Assembly: GCA_947561715.1 (NCBI GenBank)
Contig: OX387198.1
Span: 2,418,001 to 2,482,000 of the forward strand
Source: Ascidia mentula
Taxonomy: Eukaryota; Chordata; Ascidiacea; Phlebobranchia; Ascidiidae
Direction of reading: 5' to 3'
Length of the DNA: 64,000 bases
Shown: one piece after another, positions 36,607 through 46,842 of the stretch
Position numbering within the stretch: the stretch's first letter is position 1
How the letters are laid out: each line of letters starts with the position of its first letter
Position numbers and translations under genes: made by a program
Notes under the pieces: generated by a model
What the model was told of the DNA's origin: nothing
Database searches by the model: none
The model's input: only the letters and a program-made list of their open reading frames with translations

Positions 36607-39600
36607 ATGGAGCTTGCTAAGGTGTTGATACCAATGGTTCGCCGCGAGCCATGCTTGTATGATTCTAAACACAAAGATTACAAAGACAAGGAATTCAAAG
36701 AAAATGTGTGGCTAGAAATTAGTCAAAAAACGCATCAATCAGGTTAATTCTTTTGTTGCATTGGCTACTGCATTTGTATTTCGTTTTAATTTGTTGTTTA
36801 CAAAACATTACGCAATACGTTAATTTTATAAAAAAATATTCAGTGGATGACTGCAAGGAAAGGTGGAAAAGTCTGCGTGATCGATTTTCAAAAGTAAAAA
36901 AAACTATGGACATAAATAAAAAAAGTGGTAAATGTAAAACAAGAGTTTGGAAGTACTACACAGATCTACAGTTCTTACAGGGTCATTTAAGACTGCCGAT
37001 GTAAGCTATGTAAATATTCTATTGTGTTTTGTAAATGTATAAAATTATGTCTGTTTACAGTTATGTTGACAACCTTGATTCGGACAAAACTGGATTTCCT
37101 GAAAAAGGTATGTTATATTATGTGTTAGGTTTACAGGTTTTATAGCCTAGCTGGATCAGCCTATTTTTTTCTGAAAAGTCAGAGCAAGATTTAAAAAATC
37201 AGTCCTCCCATCTTCGATATTTTTGCTGTGCGACGTACACGATAATGTTTTTCTCCATGTTCAATGGCAATTACAAAGCAACACCCTCTGCATAATATCA
37301 AGGATAATTTAATTACTTTTGAAATGTTTTGTAGAATCTCATGGAAATGAAATGGAAGAGGCAGATATTTCGTGTACATCAACTACTACAAACTCCTCAT
37401 CGCTTTGCAAGAAACGAAAACTGTCACCCTCAGAGTCGCAGGTAGCAAAATTTTGCTTTATTTAATGTATGTATGTTATTATTCAACTATTTGCCCTTTT
37501 ACTAGGAAAACTTTGATCACAACAATACACATTCGAAGGAATCAAAAACTTATAAATTTTCAAACTTTGGCAATTTTGTGGCAGATACACTTCAATCTAT
37601 GCCCCTTAATTCTGCCTATAAAGCAATGGCCACAATATTACAGTGTTTAGGTGCTCATTGTATGAATACTGAGGAAGTTTCAGGTATGTAAGATTGTTTT
37701 TTTTAATATTGATAAAGAAGCACTTTGTTTCAATTATCTCTTTATAAGAGTGTTTTGTAAGTGTGTAACATAAACACTTTTTGCTACAATGTTATTAACA
37801 GCTTCAGTTGGTTTGTAGTAGTGTTTCCCAACCGGTAGTACCACTAGTGGTTTGCAAAAGCATTCCAGGTCGTATGCGAGCGTCTTTCCGTAATTTGTGG
37901 ATAAATTTCCAATTTAAAAAATCGCAAGTGATCTAAAAATGTTTGTTGCTTCATCCCCTAGGTTACTTTGTAACTTTGTTTTACCTCCCAAGTGGTACAC
38001 AACCACAAAAAGGTTGGAAATCACTGGTTTATAGTGTATAGTAGTGATGTACTGAAACTTTGGTTTGCCAAATTTATTCTTCAGCCGAATCTGTGATTTT
38101 AATGAAGATTCAGTTTTGGCCGACTTAGACGCTCAAGAAAAACGTTATGAGATAAACAAAAATAGCATGTAAACTGTATTAATAATTTCCAATACTTTAA
38201 AAGATGATAATATTTTGGGCGCAAATCTTATCTTTTCCGTGTAATTGTGTATCACACAAATTTACAGTCTTAGCATGTACGCTCGCTAACAACCACTGGC
38301 GTAGGTGCAGGGGTGCCGTGCGCCCCCGACCTTTTCTAAATTTACAACGTAATTGCATCGTGTCCTTTCGGTTCTCGCCGGTTTAAACCGCAGCAAAAAT
38401 AAAGGCGCATTTCCTTCTGATAGCACTCAAAGTGCTTAACACGCTGTTTTGTTTGTCTCGTATTCGCGAACAACAATTACGCAACAAGCGAAATTACGTT
38501 GGTGATGAACGTGCTTACATGGACGACGCTTTAACTTGTATATTATGGCGTGCAAACGACCTTCTGACGTTAGTATTTTTTATTCGCCGCACCCCCGTTG
38601 ATGAGCAAAACTCTACGCCTATGCTAACAACATTCCCTTTAAAAAATGGAAGCGATGGTGTTCAATGAAGTATTATTGTATTACCCATGTCCGGTACAGA
38701 ATCGTTAATACAACTTGAAAACTACCGCAAAAACTGAAAATTTCGTTTCAAACCAGAACCGAATTTGGACAATTCCATGCATCACTAGTGTAGAATGTCA
38801 GATTATGGAAATTTTTAAAATTGTCATGTGTTTATTTTATTTAAGGAAACACAACATCAGCTGAGGTTAACACGGATGGTGCAAAAGAAGAACATGCAGC
38901 CACCAGACACAATCAGCAACATTATGAAGGTACAAACAACATAAACACATATTTTCGTGACCAGTGTATAAAGATACTGATATCAGGTTGCAAAAATACT
39001 GTGCAACCCACAATAGCTTCAACATCCACCTAAGACAACACAGAAATCATGTATATATGATTTTATATGGGTAGGTAGGATTGCTTGCGGCAAAGACTTC
39101 TGTTTGGCGATGTAAAAAATAAACATGTTTAGTGTGTACTAAACAAGTGTTTTTGATGATGGTAAATAAATGTGGTCGTCTGGCAATTTGTTTGTATTAA
39201 TGTAACTTGCCTTGGATCTTCAGTTCACACTTCACTGAGATCTATAAATATATTTCTTATTTAGACTTTTACAAGGCTTAGTTTTAACATTTATATACAA
39301 TGTACATATGTATATTATACATTGATGATAGGGCCCAGAAAATAATTTGCTTTGCCAAAAAAATTCGGACACTATATGCTTTTCACATTATATTTTTTTG
39401 ATATTGTATTGTTTAGATTGCTTGGATAATGGTGAAAGCCTTCAACATCCTTTGAATGGGAATGGTCATGTTTTGCATTTCACTACAGCACAGCAACGTC
39501 CTCAAACCATACCACAGAAGCAACAAACAGGTATTTCAAAAGGTGAAAATAGTATTGTGAAGTTGGCACACTGTTAAATCGTGTAAGTCTGTCCATTTAG

Positions 39601-42600
39601 CTGGAAACTGTGGGTAGTAGTTCAGTGTGGATGAGGCCTGTAGATCAAAAAAATGTCACTTCCTGCAACTCAATTATCATAAGTGGTTGTATTACTTTTT
39701 TGCATTACAATACGAGTTTCATTAAAATAATAGTTATGCAAGTGTATTTCTTATCATAATCAAAATAATAATTATTGTGTAGTGTTAGTTTGTCTCTAAA
39801 TATTTTCCTTTCAAATGTAGACACTGCTTTGAACACTGGTGAACCTGAAAGTTACCACAATCCTGTCAGCAATGCTACAGAAAACTTCATTCCAGCAAAT
39901 CAATCTTCAGTTAATGGTAATGTTTTACCACCACAAACAGGTATTTCACATTGCTGCATTTCCATATGTACAGAAAGGACATTTTGTATCATAAGCCAAA
40001 TTGAACAATGTTAAACCTTACAGTTGGTTAACATTAAAATTCATGCCGGCATAAACAAGACATGCAAACCAGCTCATTTCGACCTGTGCTTGTTTGTTTT
40101 TTTATTTTTGTGTTCACAGACACAGATAATATTCCAAAAAAGGAAATTAGCTCATAAGTTTGTCTGCAAATACAGCTATGTAATTTTTCTGAAGTGTAAG
40201 ATCCATCTTGATTTTAAATTTGAGTTGTTTTTTATTGATGTTTAATGCAGGTTTTACTTTAGTGGGCAGAAATTTAAATCTCTTGACTGGAAATGATGCC
40301 TTTACTGCAAACAACTTAACACAGCAACCACAACTTATGCAATTTCTTCCATCAACAACAGGTATTTCAAAAAATCTTGGAAATTTGGCTAGGTGGTAGA
40401 AGAAGAAATGAACAATTAAGGCTTAATTTTTGCCTTTTTTGCCATTCTAAGTTTTCGACATGCAAAGCCACTGTTCGACACGGGCTACATGAAACAATGT
40501 TGAGTTACCGATATTCAGTAACATGAACAGACCAACGCCATTGTCTTTAAAGACCATAAATTGAATTACTTTAATAACTTAATTATCGGTCATGCCAATC
40601 TTGCAGCATTCACTCATCAATCTTACTAGTTTTCTTTTTTCAATGATTGGCATATAGATGCTGGTGGCAAAGTGGTTCAAAAAAATTGGTGCCAGTAGAA
40701 GTCATTTAATTGCAAACTGCAAATAACTATTTGGGGAGAAGTTTGTATTTTGAGTCACTATTAAACAACAGCATTTACCTGAATAGTTATGTAGTGTTGA
40801 AAATTTAATGCAATCATCGTTTGCTATGCCGGGATCCTCATCCAAATTGATTTTGTCTCTTTAGATGGCTAAATAAATGCAACCGCAATAAATTTTAGAC
40901 AAAATCCATGTAAACACCAGCCAACACTTGCTTTAACGTTCTGTTATGTTGAAAACTAACCATTTACCAAACACGTGCCATGGTTGCAGAACATGTTGCT
41001 TTGTTACGAAACAAAGACCGTTTTTTGTTCAATTGGACCTATTTAATGAGACCTATCAGCCTACAACATGCAGGTTATTCTTTTGTTTTGTTGCTATTTC
41101 AACATGTATTCTAAACTTATTTAAGTACAAGAATCCTATAATGGAAATAAGCCTGGTCGTTCTCATACGTTAGTTACCACATACGGCATTTTTACTATTC
41201 AACACGCACGACAATTTTTCTCAAGATGTTTGACACGCAATAAAAATCCGATGCCCTGAACAATAAAGAAAATAATCTTCATTATTAAAAGCCTTAACTT
41301 TCAAGTTCCTTATCGCCAATTTAATCCACATGCTAGATATGTATAATTTTTTGTGAGCCTCATCAGAGCACTTAATCTACAAGTTAATTTTTGGTAAAAG
41401 CTTAAATTATAGAAACTACTTCCATCCACATGTCATTGTGTACATATTTGAAGAGTTATAAATTTCTTTTTTGTGTAGATTCTACTTTCTGTAATGGTGG
41501 AAGTTCCTATAATACTGTCACCAGTGTCCCACCTGAAAATGGTTCTTTGATTACCGCTAACCCAACACAACAACATCGGAATACTGTGCAAACTTTACAA
41601 ACAGGTATTAACTTAAAATTATTAAGCTTAAAACATCAGAATACTGTGCAACATCGGAATACTGTGCAAACTTTACAAACAGGTATTAACTTGAAATTAT
41701 TAAGCTTAAAGCCAAAAGTCACACAGAAATGCAAGGAAGAAATTTTCTCCAAAATGATATAAAAATATGCAGTGAATTCATTGCAACTTTGTGACACGAA
41801 AAAAATGTTAATTCATTTGTGCAACACCTTTTTCTCATGTCTCTTTTTTCGTGTCATGCAGTCCATCCTAGCAAATTTGTTAATATCAAAAACTACGCGA
41901 AGAGTATTGACATAGAAAGAAGTTTTTAGTCCCTGTTCACCATCTTTTTTTGTATTGATATGATGTAACATTTATTATGTTTCCAAAAACAGAATTCAGT
42001 GCAAACCATGTTGAAATTGCCAATATCCCAACAAGCTTTGGTGAATACAAAACAAGCAGTGATATTTCTACGAGGCAGTCGGATGCTGCAATGGTGTTGA
42101 TGCAACTTTCCGGTAAGTTTTCTTGCAAACAAACACTGATTAGTAAATGTGACCAAATTTAACGTTCTTTTGTTTCTTTGTTTTTTTTGCACATGAATCT
42201 TTATGTGACCCTACCTAGGCCTAAATCTTTCCATTTTTTTTGAAAATCTGTAAAGTCTCGTACCGTATTTACTTGATTGTAAGCCACTGCTTGTAAAGTT
42301 TTTTAACCTACTGTTTCTGCGGCGTTCAATCGAGGGCAGCTTATATTCGAGGGTGGAGGTGGCTCTGAGTTTCAATAAAATTCATGTTTAACTTGCTCTG
42401 CCTTACCAGTACTTTTTATCAAACACAGTTATCAGCGTACCCGACAATTTCAATGGACAGATTTGTTGACAATTATTGTTATAGGGCACCTAAGGTTGCC
42501 TATGACATTTACATGTGGCTTAAATTCGAAGGCGGCTTATATTAACTTTTGAACACCGTCACAATTGAATAAATAAGGTTGTGCATTATCAAGTTCATTT

Positions 42601-44396
42601 GGACTAGTTTTTTCAAAAATCACCAACTTGCTTAACACTAACATGACAAAAGTATGAAAATATATTTTTGTAAAACCTATTCAAGGTATTGAAGAGCCTG
42701 CAACTACTCCCTATAGCCCAAGGTTCACTGAACTATTAAATAGTCAACAAGTATATACTGGGAATATTATCCAGAGAGCAATACAACAAACAGGTAATTT
42801 CATTGTTTATTAGCCCATTGATTTTACATTATACAAATGCAAAGTTATGTTTTTTCAAAAACAAAACATCACCAAGGGTGTAGCTTAGATTTATTTTTGT
42901 GTAATCACTTTCAAGGCACTGAACATCATCCAATCGCCTCTTATGATGAAACCCATTATCGTTTTTCAAGTGATGAACAGATAAATGCAGGAAAAGTTAT
43001 GCAGGGACGACAACAGCAAACAGGTAATAAAAACAATTTGAAAAAACTATCTGTTGTTGGTAATCCCTAGGAACAGACTGCTAGCACCCCTTTTTTGAAA
43101 ACTACTAGTATTGAAGCATGAATAAGTTGTTATGTAAGAGGAATGTAGGAATACCATTTAACAGAAATGCAACAATGTAAAATGCTTCAAAGGGAGCTGT
43201 TGATTATACAGTAGATACAACATTTTATAATTAAATACGACTATATTTAAATATATCTGTGTAAACCAATGAGCAAGTACCAAAAACTTTCGGGAAAAAT
43301 GAACATTTAGGACTTTCAAATATCACATATATCGTAGCAAAAACATACATGGTTTTACAGTACATTTGTTGTTTTATGACATCACAAATAACGGCATTGA
43401 CGTGTATATTCTGTGATTTTTTTACTAAACATCATCAAAATCCCTTTTCTGATAAATTGTTAAACATTAAAAGTACGAAATCTTAAATTTATTTTTCCAA
43501 TATGTCCCTCTTTCAAAAAAATACACGTTTACCACTCTTTAGCGCCACCAAACAAATTCCCCCGAAACAGTATGTAATGACGGGAGGTTGGGTTTATTTA
43601 TGTTTAAATTAAATAAATTGTTTTTATTTCAGATGGAAACATCGATCCAACTTATTTGATCCAAACTTACGTGAATTTGTTGAAGAAACATAAATATTCT
43701 GAAGCAAATGAAACAAGAAACCAACTTTCAAGGTTGCTTGAAGGTCGTGGGGAAACTGCGGAAGTTTTGAAAACAACTGGATGGGAAAAGAGAAGAGAGG
43801 GAAAATATTTGGAATCGATTTTATTTTACGATGTTGCGTCTGAACTTTATGCCAAACGTGATGGAGATGAAGCGGTGAAAGGTGTGGGGAGTTGTGTTTG
43901 GGGTTTGAGTTGGACATGCGATGAATTGATGAAAACATCGGATTCGAATCAAGAACTTGAAAACAAACGAATAATTCGTGATCATGTGATCCCACTCATG
44001 GAAACGATGAGACTCAAAATACAAAATATTAAAAACGTGGAAGAAGATATTAAATGTGAGAAGCAAATGTGGTGTTTGCACTGGATTGAACGGAGTCAAG
44101 ATTTAATCGGAGATTATTTGTCGAGGGAATCAACAATTAAACGTGGACTTAAAATGATGAGGAAACAGTTTGGTGAAAACTCAGCAAAGCATGAAGTGTT
44201 CGGACATTTGTTAAACAACCTTGGTGCTGTTTGCGAGGAAACAAATCGACTGAATGAAAGCGTGGATTTTTATCAAAAAGCAATTCAAGCTTTCAGAATG
44301 GCAACAGACATGAGTGAAGATATAAGGGAGGTGTGGATTGAAACACGTGAAAACAAATTAAGTGAAGTTGAATCAAAACTTGCACAAAGGAAATAA
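36607..44396 (+). CDS. MADF/BESS-like and TPR protein, tandem copy C (14 exons, 759 aa)
   Basis: This is the third tandem paralogue. Coding exons: 36607-36742, 36844-37000, 37061-37107, 37335-37441, 37506-37683, 38846-38929, 39417-39530, 39821-39940, 40251-40361, 41479-41604, 41993-42112, 42686-42793, 42916-43023 and 43633-44396. They total 2,280 nt, 760 codons with the stop. Exon 10 is followed by a local duplication that creates a second, in-frame donor at 41,682 (+78 nt), so a 785-aa isoform is possible. Exon 13 is one codon longer than in A and B. Intron 5 contains nested hAT-type insertions. Domain assignment is as for copy A: MADF at the N-terminus, NLS-like KKRK, BESS-like helix, modular linker and TPR-like C-terminal exon. 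Confidence 0.87.
37123..37201. repeat. SINE-body fragment in intron 3 of copy C
   Basis: Same insertion as in copy B, at the equivalent position downstream of exon 3. Sharing by B and C but not A suggests either a B-C common ancestor or loss in A. Confidence 0.5.
37819..38026. mobile_element. hAT-type MITE, intron 5 of copy C
   Basis: Runs from TAGTGTTTCCCAACC to TTGGAAATCACTG, flanked by GTTTGTAG / GTTTATAG (8-bp duplication, one mismatch). Confidence 0.75.
38042..38787. mobile_element. hAT-type element interrupted by a second insertion, intron 5 of copy C
   Basis: Orthologue of 25272-25797, beginning TAGTGATGTA after GTGTATAG and ending GCATCACTA. It is split by the 330-bp insertion at 38,294-38,623. 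Confidence 0.65.
38294..38623. mobile_element. Nested hAT-type insertion specific to copy C
   Basis: Perfect 8-bp target duplication CTAACAAC at 38286-38293 and 38624-38631. Ends CACTGGCGTAG and CTACGCCTATG are imperfect inverted repeats. Absent at the same site in A and B, where the empty site reads CTAACAACAT. Non-autonomous. Confidence 0.85.
41605..41682 (+). repeat. 78-bp exon-donor duplication in copy C
   Basis: The end of exon 10 and the start of its intron are repeated, giving two CTTTACAAACAG donors at 41,604 and 41,682. The intervening 78 nt are open (26 codons) in the reading frame. A and B have a single donor. Confidence 0.85.
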
Positions 44397-45555
44397 TTAT
44401 GACATCACAAACACAAAATGTGTTTTGTTAAATATGTTTGAATTATGCATTGTTTACGTAATTTGTATGAAAATGGAAGGTAGCTACCATGCACTTAATG
44501 AATTTTGTGATTATTATTTTCATGTCGCTAGTGATTTGTAGCCGATAACAAAGAGTAAGTAAATTATGTTGACTTCAAGATTAAGCTTCAGTAAAGTCAA
44601 TGCAAGGTGTTATGCAAAAATGCAGAATATTATATTTCAGCTTGAAGAAAAACCAACTTTAGTCAAAGAAAATTAGTGTCCTGGTAAGATTTTGCTTTTA
44701 TCTTTAACGAAAGTGCGTAACACCATAAAAAAAAACTATTTTAGTATGAAAAACTTACCAATATATTGGGTAATTCTGTTCGATAAACATGTGATTCAAA
44801 TGTGCCATAGTTTTTAAGTAGCTTATTTCACATTACTAGCTTTTAGTACATGCATTTGGTGCACCCAATAATAAGTATCATAAAAAAAAAAACTTTAAAC
44901 AGTGCTAAAAACTGTGCAAAGTAATACAATACAATGGCCAACCTCCTGCAAAGGATCAAATGTGGCACATTATGTCTTTGTATCTGGCCTGCTAGGAGTT
45001 TGTACAAATGAGTGACAGGTTTATACTGAAGTTTGATGTAATTTTTGTACACGTCACTTACCTAGGCCACATTTTAAAGCATTGTTGTAAATAGGTTATA
45101 GTTTACCTCTAATTGTCCACTTTATTATGGTTACAAAAGCTGCATGCCAAATTTTTGATTATTTCTTGTCTGGTAATAGAGGAGAGTGCCTAACACTGCC
45201 AGGACAGATAAACGACAAAATAAACCTTACCCACCATTCCACATGGACAAGACAAAAACTTTTCTGTATGCTACACAACCAATAGTTCCAAATTACAACT
45301 GGTTACTATAGTCGATTCCGCTACGAATGCATGTTGATTAAAAGAATGCATTTCCATCATGGGTACTGCATATATCAACCCAACTTTTTGAAATGGGATA
45401 TAATAAATCTACTGATATTAATCAGAGACCTGTCGCTTCTGATCGATTACTAGAGATATTATATGTGTTGGTTAAACAAATACCTTTACATGTTCTGTGT
45501 AAGTGTACACAGGATTTTCAGAGAATGTAAACGTGACGTAACTCTGCAGGTAAGT

Positions 45556-45649
45556 TTTGTTCAACCTTCGGACGCTCATGTTGGGAGGTGGATTTCAAAA
45601 GTTAACGATAAACTGTAGATAAAATCTGCCATGCATTTGGGAACAACAG
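45556..45649. repeat. Dispersed ~95-bp repeat
   Basis: Third copy, just beyond the right edge of unit 3. It may mark the original duplication endpoint, because the same sequence lies near the relic exons of units 1 and 2. Confidence 0.6.
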
Positions 45650-46610
45650 AGATTTAAGTTTGAGTTAACTTAACTAAAACATTTTGAAAAGCTAATTCAT
45701 CTACACTACGAGAATAATATTTATTAGAATGATATGTACATTTGCTGCAGAATATCTCAAAAACGTTGACAATTCTATTTTTGTTGTAAAACTTGTTGTG
45801 ACATCATTCTCGATCGTCCCAAACTATACAAGTAACAATCAAAGCGTTTTTGAAATTTTCCACAATAAGCAAAATTATTACTTGTTTCAACTGATGGTTA
45901 CATCGTATACACGGAGAAATACAAACAGTATCTGCACACAGATGTTATAAAACTTGTTGCGTAACAACAACAACAGTAAACAACAGTTAATAAATTAATA
46001 AACATTTGGTCAATAAAAAGAAGGTTAAAATGAACACGAGAACAGTCTCAACTACAGCATGCATATGAAAGCAAACACACAATTTGTTTGGTGGTGGTTC
46101 AAGAAAACAGAAAACTTATTTTGCGACTGATTTTAAAGAAAACAAAAATCATGGGATTATTTTGAAGCAAAAATTTGAAAACACGCAGGGAAATCCAATT
46201 TGGCCCCAAAAAAATGATTTGGCGGGGTTCCTTAGGTCTTTAAAAAACTGCATTGATGCCAACTATGGCTGTTTTGTTGGAAGGCCTTGCTTATTTGCAT
46301 ACACCAAACTCAGTTAGGTTATGTACAGATTTAGGTCAGCCATGGAAAAGTTGAACTGTTTGTCTAAAATTGTAATCAAAGTGCATTTCTGCAAATCCAG
46401 GGTTCCACAAGTGATCCAAGATGTACAAGAATATAACGAGTATAAATACACAAATTATTCATTTCACTTTTTGTTGATTCTTTAGGAACCATTTCCTTTG
46501 ATTGGACACAAGTTAAAAAAATACAATCTGTTGCCAACATAGTTCATTAATTTTAAAAACATTTTTTTCAGGTTTCTTATTTTTTACACTAAATCATACT
46601 TCATCAAGTT
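45650..46610. other. Intergenic between unit 3 and the SNAP-25-like gene
   Basis: A 77-codon frame at 46,084-46,317 has no recognisable domain and no conserved copy. Otherwise nothing is seen. Confidence 0.4.
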
Positions 46611-46616
46611 TTTATT
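46611..46616 (-). terminator. Polyadenylation signal of the SNAP-25-like gene
   Basis: AATAAA on the - strand, about 230 nt downstream of the stop codon. Confidence 0.5.
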
Positions 46617-46842
46617 TATAAACATGAAAATGAATATGACAGATACACACCCAACATATTTCAACATTTCTGTACACATTTGTGCAAAAAAATCAAAAGG
46701 TCTCTATTATTGCAGAAATTGCAGAAAGATGTAATCCATGGATACTGGTGAAATTAACACTGTATGCTAGGGTGTTGAAGTCACATATTGTAACCATTTT
46801 GTACAATTGTATATGAACTGAGCAAATCAAAGGTGAAGAGTG

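Larger units (their letters stand above)
33045..45475. repeat. Segmental duplication, unit 3 (shorter)
   Basis: The unit starts, with some divergence, at sequence matching about 3,690 of unit 1 and 20,030 of unit 2, so it lacks their first 3.7 kb including the relic exons. It carries the third MADF-TPR gene. The distance between the start codons of units 2 and 3 is 12,746 bp. Its 3' end (44,930-45,475) matches unit 1 but not unit 2, which suggests that unit 2 lost this tail or was the internal product of unequal crossing-over. Confidence 0.85.

Noticed and set aside
46084-46317. 77-codon frame between unit 3 and the SNAP-25-like gene
   Set aside because: No splice context, domain or duplicate to support coding.
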